The notes beneath the pieces were generated by a model, which was not told the DNA's origin, searched no databases, and was given only the letters and a program-made list of their open reading frames with translations. DNA of 64,000 bases, from positions 34,867-98,866 of the forward strand of contig ML210252.1 in the NCBI GenBank assembly GCA_004369085.1. The letters run 5' to 3'. Below, one piece after another: positions 47,848 to 64,000 of this stretch (positions are counted from its first letter, which is position 1; each line of letters opens with the position of its first letter). The translations under genes and the position numbers were made by a program. Source of the stretch: Coprinopsis marcescibilis. Its lineage: Eukaryota; Basidiomycota; Agaricomycetes; Agaricales; Psathyrellaceae.

Positions 47848-50035
47848 GGGGTACTAACGCTAAAGTATTGTGAGGTCGGAAAGTCGAAGCTCAAAGGGTA
47901 AACGCCGTTCGAACTTTGTTTGGACCTTATGATCCGAAATAAAATAAAATAAATGCCCGATTTCTCACGCTTCTTCGGCATTGTCTGTGCCGACAATAAT
48001 CATGTGCAGTTTGGAAGGCTCATGTCTTTCTTCATTCCGGGTTGCCAGTCGTTCGACTGCACTTGTGGTTACGAGATGAGGCTGCCCCAAGTGAGCTACT
48101 AATAAGACCGTGGCAAACACAATCCCCCACTAGCCCTCTGATACCAATACGGTATCTATCAAGGGGTTTATCTGGCGAGGAAAGCAACTCGTTGGTGGCC
48201 TCAAATACTATGGTTTATCCTGTCCCTTATTTACTTCTGGTCAAGCCTAACACACGTGGAGTGCACTCAATTGTGTTTCGCTGACCAGTCGGAGATCATA
48301 AAATTTCACCTGGTAGGCAGCCACCAAGTATCAAATCATAATCTGCTCCACAATGTCATGGATAGTGTCAAGCTATCGCAACGTCAGGATGTGTATTTCG
48401 TACTACATATGTGGCTCACAAGGCAACGTTTTTGTCAGCGCGCAAATCGGCTTCGACGCTATAAATACCCTATTAATACCTAAGTACCTTAGCGGCGGTT
48501 CTATTCATAAAATTTGAGATTTGCGAGCTGTGCCGGCGCAGATCCGAGCCCGCGCCCCGCTCAGCCCACCATGGGCGCTTGATGGATGGCACCCGCTCGC
48601 ACTTTAGTTCATCAACGCGCCGTGACCAAGATACCTAAGTAATCACTAGTACCACTGCACAGACCTGAGAGTGTGTCATCCATCCTGAACAGCCATTTCA
48701 AATTACGTATGTAGTTTTCTTTCAATGGATTTGGTTGGCGCAATTTGAATCAGTCATCAGTCAACAACTTAGCATTTAGCATTTAGCATTGTCTTGTCCC
48801 GTCTACCCCGCCTCCGAACCGGTGGCTGGCCCAATTTGATGGCTCTGAAACCAGAAACTGCTTCACTAACTATGCTGCATGTCTTGACTCCCATAGTTCG
48901 CCTAAGCAGGTGGCTTCCGAGTGCGGGTGGCCAATGAAGACTATCAGGCTGCCAGTGGTAGCATCACTGAACAATAAATATTGTGCTCCACGAGTATCTG
49001 GGAAGCTAAGAGTGGAGTTGATATCTAAGCGCTTAAACAGGAATGGTCTTTTATATTCACAAATGTCAATGGGCCCAATTTTTGATGCACTTTCAATCAA
49101 AGAAGTCGGGAAACCCGTACCAGAACCCTCTGAAGAACGTGCGTTCATAGTCTCTCCATCTCTCCATCTCGTCGTCTCTCTCTTCGGAGCGAATGGAGCG
49201 CTACTGACTCGGCTCACTAAACTCTTTGATTCATCCGCATCAGTGCGCATATCGGTGCCGCTCGGAAGGCAGGTTAATTTATAACTCGAGAATCTTCACA
49301 ATATTCCGAACTATCTAGTCACACTTATGTGAGCAGTTGCGGCAAAGCAAAGGTTTTGTTCCCGCAAGCCCATACTCAGCGCTTGAGACCCTAAAGATAG
49401 ACACTTGTATGTCACCTCGAGCAACGATCATTCAATAACAAATATTGTGCCGCAGTCAGTGCGTGTTTCAACGCCTACTGGGTCCAACTACCCGTCCCCG
49501 CTTAGGAAGGTGGATGAACCTCCACACGCTACCCTCAAGCCTCAGTAGTGATGGGTTATAGGAGAAGTTTAGTGGTAGAGCTGGGTACGTTTCTTCCTGG
49601 GAACGCCAGTTCATGTCCTACCAAGCGACCACAGTGATTGATAAACGTCGAGGCGCTTAGGCCAGTTAGAATGTACCTTGAGGGCGGACATTGCCATTCT
49701 TTACACGGGGCTCTATTAGGGGAAGGAGAAGCTGGCGTTGCAGCTACCTCCATGGGTATTGAAGAGACTAAGAAAGAAAAATTACATTTACTAGCCAGCC
49801 TTACATAGGAATAGTCCCAACACCATACGAGTCGATACCATCATTACAAAGACCTGTAGCCAGCTGTCATTGTCGAATGCTTTGACTTTCTTTGATTACG
49901 GTGGTATATATTTATTTGGCGTACATATCTCGGTATATAAAGGGTCAGGATAAGCCTGTTGAGGGTCAGAACACAAACCACCTCTCTCCTTTAAAGCCCA
50001 ACTCAGCTTACTACCCTCAACTCTTATTCACCAAC
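47848..50035. other. Gene-poor 2.2 kb stretch
   Basis: The region holds two overlapping antisense frames (48910-49284 plus, 48870-49250 minus) without recognisable features, and a 9-bp unit (CATTTAG) repeated near 48772-48790. TATATAAA at 49934-49941 belongs to the next gene. Confidence 0.4.
49934..49941 (+). promoter_or_regulatory. TATA box of the small secreted precursor gene
   Basis: TATATAAA lies 95 bp before the ATG at 50036 and is followed by a C/T-rich leader. Confidence 0.6.
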
Positions 50036-50417
50036 ATGCGTTTCTCTACCTTCCTTTTGGTTCCATTCCTCCTTGCCGGCTACGCAGTTGCCCAAGGCAA
50101 ACAGGTATGTCACGCTGACCGCCATTCGCGATCCCTCAAGAACCTGCTGACGCCGTTCTTCACAATCAGAACGTTGACCACCTCACTGCTCGAGAATGGT
50201 CAGAGCAGGAGTCCGCCATGGCCGTCAGGTCTGAGGTAAGCATTTAACCCTATTGAGAGGCCCAGAGAAGAGTCTAACATATCAACAGACCCTTCAAGAC
50301 TTCTCGACCCGCGAGCTCGTAGAAGAAGTCCTTGAGCGTCGCAGGGCTTGCCCCCCTGGATTCTACTTTGACCCGCCTCGCGGCCGCTGCTGCTCCATCC
50401 GTACTCGCTGCGGTTAA
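50036..50417 (+). CDS. Small secreted cysteine-containing precursor (87 aa)
   Basis: Three exons (50036-50104, 50170-50235, 50289-50417) join in phase. The signal peptide MRFSTFLLVPFLLAGYAVAQ is followed by an acidic, cysteine-free middle part of about 40 residues. The arginine run ERRR follows, then a C-terminal segment of 22 residues with four cysteines in the order C-x12-CC-x5-C. The layout (signal, acidic pro-region, basic cut site, short cysteine peptide) is like precursors processed by the Golgi protease KEX2 to release a disulfide-bonded peptide. No homologue is recognised. It may equally be a small secreted protein that stays whole. Confidence 0.85.
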
Positions 50418-51170
50418 GCGACTTCTCATCGCTCATAGTCGTCGACATTAAGGGCTGGTCCCTGTCTCTGGTAGATGTACCAGCTTAGTAGGCGTGTAGG
50501 GCTGGTCCCATTGTCTATTCTCTGGTATCGTATTATAGTACCGACTCACAAGATTAATTATTCATGAATGCAAACTGTCGTTCTAAAAAGGGTGTCCGCT
50601 CTTGCTGGGTCAGCTAAAGTGCTGGCTGTTTCATTCTCTATGAGGGAAGTAGCCTGAGAACCCGGCCAACGTATTAAGCTGTTACTAATTATAGCACAGA
50701 GCTGATCGCCCTCCGTCATTTCGTCAGAAGGTTTGGTCATCTCTTTGTCCACAAACCATCATAGTTCCTTCCATCGAGGAAGCCTTCTCTCTCTTCTTTG
50801 AGGCAGCCCCCGGCTTCTGAGATCATTGGGTCTCAGCATTCATGCACAACACGGAAAATCCTTTCACCATCAGCTGGGTTATCTACCTGTGCCTTGATAA
50901 TGAATACCCCGGCGAGATCCTTATCAAGCTCTTGAGTGGATCTCCACACATGTGCCCGCTCCAAGGTGACCACGCTCGGCCCTCAAAGTTGAAAGGTGGT
51001 GGATCCTGTGACACAAATCTAGTAGTGCGTTTATCACTATCACATCTAAACCTCTTGGGCAGCTCGCCTATAGGTTCCATTGCATATATGTCTCGATCCT
51101 GGCTTCCTGTCCTTTGCTCCGCCCTCTGTCACTATCTAGGCCACTCGAAGTAGCATAGCACACAAGCAAG
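50418..51170. other. Intergenic, no gene seen
   Basis: 753 bp lies between the secreted precursor and the next gene. The open frame 50842-51153 (plus) has no support. Confidence 0.4.
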
Positions 51171-52477
51171 ATGTCGTCAACAATCGCGCAGGAAGCGGCG
51201 GCACGCATGTCGATGACCTCGCTTTACACGATCATCCCCGTCAGCTTTGCCGTGATAGGTCAGTATTCGGCTCCCCACTCAGCTAATGCTTCGGCCCTGA
51301 CCGCTTCACCTTTAGGCATGCAGATCTTCATGTGCCTCTTCGGCGCGATCATTTTCAGCGAAACGCCAAGGAGCTCTCGCAAAGGGCGGGGTCCATATAT
51401 CGCAGCGAGCTGGTTGATCCTCGTACTGTTCTCTTTATCACAAGTAGCAGACGGGGTGGAAGTATTCAACCTGCTTGCCAATTCGACTTCCCACCTCCAA
51501 GCTGTCACACAATTGAAGAATCAGTACGAGTATAGTTGGTGGAGGATCTCGACAACGACTTGTCTTTACATTTGTAATTGGGTCGGGGATGGTCTGTTGG
51601 TCAGTGATATCTTTCGTTTATCGTTGGGATAGTGATGTTTATCAGCCTGAGCAACAGCTGTATCGATGCTACAAGATATGGAACGACCAACCTTGGATCG
51701 TGGTTCTTCCTGTGCTGACATACATCGCGTCATGTGGTACGTTGTCTCTCAATATGAATCTCTCGGTTTGAGACTTCGCCTAACATATATATAAGGACTA
51801 TGCGTTGCATCTATAGTCAACCGCGTCAAATGGCTAGCTGATGCTAGCATAGGGCCTGGTCCCTACGGAACCACACTCAAAGCATACCTATTTCTCAGTG
51901 TCTCTGTCAATTGCATGGCAACGGCCCTGATCTCCTTCCGTCTCCTACGCATACGTCGCCAACTCTCCCAGGTCCTCTCCAAGCAAGACTTGCGCATATA
52001 CCTTGGCATTATCGCAATCTTGGTCGAATCAGCTCTGCCATTGAGCGTGGCTGGAATAGCGTTTGCGATTCTTTCTACTCCCTCCGCATCAGGAGCAGTG
52101 ACAGTCGCAAGGACGACGGTTCTTTTGATTTGGTTCTCTCTCAATGTGCGTGCCTTTGATTTAAGTCAATACGTTTATTTGTGGCGAGTATACTTACCTT
52201 TTTTTAGGCGCTTTGCCCCCAGATGATTATCTTTCGTGTTACCACCGGGAGGTCGTGGATTGGTTCTCCAGCAGGCTCGGTCCAAAGTTCTGCTAGGCAT
52301 CATGGAACGATGATAGAGTTCATCGTCAACCCCGATCTCTCTGAAACCAAGAACGACCCTGAGGCAAGCAATGAAAGTTTCGAGCGAAGGAGGGTTCTCT
52401 CGCCGGTATCAGAAGAGCATGGGAATACGGAGTCCAGTGGTGACAAGAGGATTGCAGCATCAAAGGAGACCCTGTGA
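51171..52477 (+). CDS. Seven-helix membrane protein of unknown function
   Basis: Five exons (51171-51258, 51316-51599, 51658-51736, 51796-52145, 52208-52477) give 356 aa. About seven hydrophobic helices are readable, for example SLYTIIPVSFAVIGMQIFMC, YIAASWLILVLFSLSQVADG, PWIVVLPVLTYIASCGLCVA and YLGIIAILVESALPLSVAG. The C-terminal tail of about 85 residues is polar and Ser/Glu-rich and probably cytosolic. The helix spacing and the TRP-like loop YRCYKIWN recall basidiomycete seven-helix families, many expanded and uncharacterised. A receptor role is possible but unsupported by specific residues. Confidence 0.85.
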
Positions 52478-53440
52478 TCGTTGAATACGTCCCCCATATG
52501 AACCGTGAATTGGACCTAGGATCACCTATTATCATCTGTATATTGTATTTATGTTTGGGTCATTTTTCTCGACGCTATATTGTTATGGTTATGAATATGC
52601 TATTTAATAATAGTTGTGGAAAGTTGGCTAACTACTTTCTGACTAGGTGGCTGGATGTGGGCGCGGAGTGTTGATCTACTCTCGGTATCGAGCGACGAGA
52701 AGTCTATTTAGAGTATGACATACCCTCGCAGGACACTGACTAAATCTGAGCCGAAGGACACATGCGGTTTAACTTTAGTATAGGTGGGCGCTTAATGAGG
52801 AGTATCTTAAGTCTGAAAGGGGCTGCATGTATAGTCCTATACATCGCCTTCGCAAACACAAGATCATATGGATAACTCGCAGCGTTGAAAGAACCAACCC
52901 ATTTGATCGTCTGATCGCGGATTCGCATTCGTCAGATTCTTCTCTTCTTTCTCCCTTGCTTTCGCCGTCCTTGTACTTAATAATGCCTACTGCCACGGAG
53001 GATGCTGGTTGTACCACGTCTTGGAATAATCAACCCCCACTCGAAGTTGAAACGGATCTTGCGCTGTCATATGCCTCTCAGTCCCTCACAATGATCCAAG
53101 TTGTGGACATGTTGAGCGAGGATGGACCGCCTAAAGCCCGGTGGCCCCAGCCAGGAAGATCAGAAACCAGGGAAAGGAAGCTCCAAAAAGACGGCTCGGA
53201 TATCAAAGAATCGACCAAAAGGCTATCAATGCTCCAGACTGGGAACTTGGGTGATCATTGACACGTCTACGTGGAGTATAAAAACACAAACTGTTTTCTT
53301 ACGAAGCCTTGGGGTTCTTTTGGCTCTTTCTCCCATCCACCACCCTCAACGATACCTCCCCTCCCCCCATCCTCAAAAGCAACCGCATCGATACAGAAAG
53401 GGGTTCGCAATCCACAGGAAATTCAGTTCATTTTTGGAAG
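52478..53440. other. Intergenic upstream of the eight-cysteine protein
   Basis: The region holds TATAAAAA at 53277-53284, a likely promoter of the next gene, and a 92-codon frame at 52983-53261 (polar, no motif) that I do not call as a gene. Confidence 0.45.
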
Positions 53441-53828
53441 ATGGTTAACGCGTCACTGAGGTTCACCGAAGGATGTTTCACCTTGGGGGGGATAGCTGTG
53501 ATTCTCGCATTTTCCGCCATAGTACCAGGAGCTCTGTCGACTCCCATCTCCACTGCATCTGAAAGACGCACGCACTACATATGCGGGAAGACTGATCCAT
53601 TTTGCCACTTCTTTGAGGTGTGCGACGTGTTGACGCGACCCAACTGCCCGTGTCTTGATACAGAGGGGCCTGGTGAACCAATATACACCCACGGTAAGCT
53701 ATCTCAACCTAATACTCAATACGATCCTAATCGAGCCTTGGCTTCCAGCATGTCCTCCTTTCTACAGCTGTGAACCATTCACACCTGAAACCCAGTGGCT
53801 CTACCACGTCTGCAGACCGATCGAGTAG
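53441..53828 (+). CDS. Small secreted eight-cysteine protein (110 aa)
   Basis: Two exons (53441-53693, 53749-53828) join in phase after the codon for the residue following YTH. The N-terminus has a hydrophobic stretch LGGIAVILAFSAIVPGALS, taken as a signal peptide with a longer than usual n-region, and a cut likely near GALS/TPIS. The mature part has eight cysteines, including FEVCDVL, NCPCLD, PPFYSCEP and HVCRP, enough for four disulfides. The residue pattern matches no family I recognise. Together with the precursor at 50.0 kb it is one of two cysteine-rich secreted candidates in the window. Confidence 0.8.
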
Positions 53829-54249
53829 TGAATTCGACGTGCATCACGGACTTATCCAAGTATGTCTCTGTTCAGCGTACATCGGATCTTGACAGCTCAA
53901 CTTTGCGTATTAGCTCGTCTTCTAAAGAAACCTTCACGCCCACATCAATGAACACGCCAAGAGCTTAATTACGAGTCCAATTCCCCTTTACGAGATCTGC
54001 TAATTGTAGTTCTACTTGATACGTCTCCGCGACAAAATAATTGCTTTCCAGAGCGTTGATCCAGACAATGTTAAACGGACACATACGCCTCGGCGAGGTC
54101 TTAAAAAATATTTGCTCACCCGGGTTCGAACTTGCGAAGTGACGCGCCAAGCCCTTGGTGCCTTCTTCATCAGATCGATGAATCGTCCCCTATTTAAGAT
54201 TTGGCTTTGACCATTCTCCGTCACACTTCCACCACTACTTAAGTAACAA
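53829..54249. other. Intergenic between secreted protein and phosphatase
   Basis: 421 bp. A GTTCGAACC-type T-loop on the minus strand near 54114-54124 followed by T6 looks like a tRNA fragment, but no full tRNA can be folded. Confidence 0.4.
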
Positions 54250-55694
54250 ATGGGCCATTACACATACGAGGTAAGGTTCTGGTCAGTTAGTACCACATTG
54301 TGTTGCTCATCACTTCATTCTCCCGGCGGTCGTCTCAACCCTAGATCCTGCCGGACTGCTTTGCTCACCCTCTCGAAGGTGACGGAGAACCCCTCATTGC
54401 GGTAAGTCTACCGCTGGTCTGAAGAATGTGAATGGTGCAATTCCTTTCTCTACGAATTCGTGATGCGCTTTCATATTCAGTACGGGAATCAGGCTGACCT
54501 TCGAATAACCCGAACTTTGCACCCCGCCTCCTAAATCTATTTCTTTGGGATTTTGGATTTCAGGTGCCCGAGCGGTTTGGACTCATCGATGAATCTCCCG
54601 ACCGATGGACACGCTTGAGAGCCAAGTTGGCTGAAATGAACTCGACGACAAGTGCAGACGATGGAGCAGCGGTCTACAAGTTGCTCTTCCTGATCAGACA
54701 CGGACAAGGCTTCCGTGAGTAGGGTTTAATTTCTGCACTCAATCTCATCCTCAAGGTTATCGTTATCTTCACGGGATAGATAACGTTGCGGAAGCCAAGT
54801 ACGGTACGCAAGCATGGGACGAGTGAGTAACTCTCAACTAAACTTATGAGGTTTGGGTGACCGATCCCATCGTTCAAAGCTACTGGTCGAAGTTGGAGGG
54901 GGACGGAGAAATCGTCTGGGGACGTACGTATCTATCACCATCACCCTACCCTGCACTTTCGGGCTTACGCCTTCTTCCCCCACCCAGCTGATCCTTTGCT
55001 AACCCCCACCGGCCTGGATCAGGCTAAAGAGGTGAGAAGCGTATGGGAAAGGGAACTCGCAGCGGGATTAGGAACACCGAGCAAGGTGTACAGCAGTCCC
55101 TTCTCCAGAGTTCTTAAGACCTGCTTCATTGCGTTCGATGGGCTACTGGAGGATGATTCAAAGGTGCTCATCGTAGAAGTGAGTTCATGTGTTCGTTAAA
55201 GGAATTCCGCTTTAATATTTTGCGCGCATGTTAGAGTGTCAGGGAAGAAAACGGGGTACATACATGCGATAAGCGAAGCGCGAGATCGTTTATCCACAAG
55301 GAATTTCCAAAATATACTATAGAGGATGGATTCACCGAAGAAGACGAGCTATGGAGCCCCGACGTTCGAGAAACAAAAGCCGAGGTCGCTGATCGTGCGG
55401 GCATTGTCCTCGATCGGATCTTCGATGAGAATCCTACAGATGAAGGTGCGTTTTTTGAGCTCAAGGATTCAGAAATGGCTCACAACGGATCAGCAGTGCT
55501 TTCCGTGACCGCCCATAACGGGTTCATAAACGGAGTCCTCAAGAAACTTGGTAAAGCACCGTACTTGCTCCCAACTGGAGGTGAGTGGTGCAGTATAAGA
55601 TCGGGACGCTTTCTCAACTCTAGCATTCTACATGGCGTATTATATAGGTGTTCTCCCTCTGCTTCTACGGGCAACAAAGGCATCCAAAGATTAG
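54250..55694 (+). CDS. Histidine phosphatase, phosphoglycerate-mutase-like
   Basis: Nine exons (54250-54270, 54345-54401, 54564-54714, 54780-54822, 54880-54923, 54988-55178, 55235-55445, 55494-55580, 55648-55694) give 283 aa. The catalytic signature LIRHGQGFHN places the phospho-accepting His at 72. VYSSPFSRVLKT supplies the phosphate-binding Arg and TAHNG the second His (247). This is the branch-1 histidine phosphatase fold seen in fungal proteins called phosphoglycerate mutase-like or PMU1-like. The sequence alone does not show whether it acts as a mutase or a phosphatase. It is cytosolic, with no signal peptide. Its stop codon is 41 bp from the stop of the convergent ABC transporter. Confidence 0.9.
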
Positions 55695-55734
55695 AATGGA
55701 TTTCAGCAGTTGCCCTAAATAGCTTAGCCCCTTC

Positions 55735-62446
<6,712 letters not shown>

Positions 62447-64000
62447 GCCTGTGTGTCCCCGGCTTGGTTAAAATGTTCAGCAAGACGAGGAGGTAGTTAT
62501 GATACAAGGAAGTCCAGTTCAACTCGGACATCCAGCAGTCGACAGCTTTCGTGGAATATTTCGTGTGTCAACATCATTGATCTATATCTACACCCGTTGA
62601 CGTCATTTCCCGAGAGTTCAAACCCATCCTTGTCCTGCGGGGCGCAGGAATATTCGCGTTTCTAGGGTTCAGATTCACGAGCACCTCTTTTGAAAGTAGT
62701 TCTATTTCAATACTGCAGGTTTTCGACCACTCTTACTCGGAGAGGTGAGCACTTGGGTACTCATGTCGTTAATAAATAAATAAATTCCACATTGCTAGTC
62801 AGACAAGGGAAATCACTATATAGGACTTTGTCAGCGCTTTTTGAAATATCCACCAATGCATCCAGTACAACCTTTCGGCCGGCGAAGGACAACAGCGCCC
62901 AAACTACCGAAAAATGCACGGAGGAGTCCAGATTTCCCGACCGGAGACCAGCTGTCCGACAAAATTCAGATGCAAGTATCATACGATAAAATCGTTTCCC
63001 CTTCAAGCTCGGAATGACCACGGAACAGGGAAGAACGTAGAACGATTCCATCGAAGTTGCGTTCCCAGCGCCAACGCAAGTCCACCATTCGGCCGCCTTT
63101 GAAGATACCAAATACAGCCCAAATCCGAGCAAAAACTTGAGCCTGGGTTTGGGTGGTCAACGGGGAACACGACAAGAGGGGATGTGTAAACCCAGACGGC
63201 GAAACCACGAAAGAATCAGAACATCAGAATGCTTCTGAAGGTCGCCTGATATCAAATGCAAACGTCGACGGCGATACGGAAGGAGAAACTTCGTCCGAGT
63301 AGAATGGTCAGGTGGCGTATGGGCCGCGCAGCGTGGTGCTGACATCGTCCACTCATGACGGAGAAGCACGGCGCATGCGGGCTGGCCGAGGCGACGACCG
63401 AGCTCGGGAGTCCAAGTTGAAGCGGAGATTGAAGTGTGAAAGACAGGCGACGACGACGGGGAATGTGGGAGGCGGCCAGCAGCAGGGCGCTGAGATATGA
63501 CTACCAGGGAGGGGATGAAGGCGATATTCATAAGTCGAGTGATGGACAGAAAAGGCTGCTGGTGGATGGCATGGCAAAACCTTTGGTGTTTGTCGAGCAG
63601 TCGCTGTGGCCAGAGCAAAGTGTGTTGTGGGAGAGACGATGGGCTAGATGGTACGAAACTGATTGAACGGTGCAAAAATGCATGGCAACGTGAGCATAGA
63701 GAGATCATTAGAATGGGACCCACCTGGCGGCCAAACAATGGAGAACATGCAACAACCCGCAGAATTGCCTCACCACTCAATGGGCGCAGAAAGAACTTAC
63801 GTTGGAAATAAGAAAAGGTTTGGGCAGACAGCCCATCTATGAGGGTCGTTTAGCAAGGCTCGATTTCAGACGTATGGATTTAGCGAGAGCGGGAGAGTGT
63901 AGGCTGCGGACGGTGAGTTGGGGGTGTGGATCAGGAAAGAGCGCCGCAAGCTGGGAGTGCGAGCGGATTTATATTCCAACCCAGGCTGACATAAGTTATA
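62447..64000. other. Upstream region of the ABC gene; possible start of another minus-strand gene at the right edge
   Basis: No supported gene lies in 62447-63780. On the minus strand a TATAAAT box (63967-63973) and C/T-rich leader precede ATG at about 63835 (MGCLPKPFLISN, then a GTAAGT donor), which could be the first exon of a gene running leftward. No following exon could be joined. Frames at 62761-63132 and 63157-63780 (minus) have no recognisable content. Confidence 0.3.

Noticed and set aside
48870..49284. Two overlapping antisense frames of 124-126 codons
   Set aside because: They overlap each other almost fully, with no signal peptide, domain or promoter; at most one can be real and none is supported.
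54105..54140. B-box-like GTTCGAACC followed by T6 on the minus strand
   Set aside because: The T stem does not pair and no A box or anticodon arm was found. At most a tRNA relic.
63157..63780. 207-codon minus-strand frame near the right edge
   Set aside because: No recognisable motif and a Pro/Ser/His-rich shadow-like composition; more likely leader or intron sequence of a gene starting near 63835.

Overview
The window looks like nuclear DNA of a mushroom-forming basidiomycete (Agaricomycetes). Nearly every gene is cut by many short introns of about 50-60 nt. Recognisable families include fungal chitin synthase, DUF6534 seven-helix proteins, a long ABCC transporter and small secreted or GPI-type proteins. 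No bacterial operon signals, CRISPR arrays or rRNA genes were seen, and no complete tRNA. Gene models were spliced by hand from both strands. Wherever exon lengths are quoted, the reading phase was checked across each junction.

Left part (1-28 kb): the 3' end of an unknown gene; a broken-looking minus-strand coding region (about 0.85-2.5 kb); mitochondrial ATP synthase subunit f (minus); a cytochrome P450; a block of degenerate GGTACC-bearing repeats; a medium-chain dehydrogenase/enoyl-reductase-like gene (copy 1); a large multi-pass membrane protein (minus); chitin synthase; a flavin-dependent monooxygenase; then two more copies of the dehydrogenase. The middle copy is a pseudogene with four lesions, while copies 1 and 3 are intact. 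P450, flavin monooxygenase and the reductases could act together on a small molecule, but no polyketide, peptide or terpene backbone enzyme lies here, so that is only inference.

Middle part (28-48 kb): CAAX protease RCE1 (minus) with a swollen last intron full of repeats; a GPI-anchored-type Ser/Pro/Gly-rich wall protein; a metallo-beta-lactamase-fold hydrolase; an extremely fragmented DUF6534 membrane protein (19 exons, 275 aa); a five-exon membrane protein (minus); the U6 snRNA/mRNA m6A methyltransferase METTL16 (minus, 12 exons); and a 925-aa TPR/DUF4470 protein (minus).

Right part (48-64 kb): a 2 kb gene-poor stretch; an 87-aa cysteine-containing secreted precursor with an arginine-rich cut site; a seven-helix membrane protein; a 110-aa eight-cysteine secreted protein; a histidine-phosphatase (phosphoglycerate-mutase-like) gene; and a full-length ABCC multidrug-type transporter (minus), followed by probable upstream sequence of another minus-strand gene at the right edge.

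Most interesting points: the pseudogenised reductase between two intact paralogues, the possible KEX2-processed mini-peptide, GC-AG introns in METTL16 and in reductase copy 3, the microexon-rich DUF6534 gene, and the repeat-expanded RCE1 intron.
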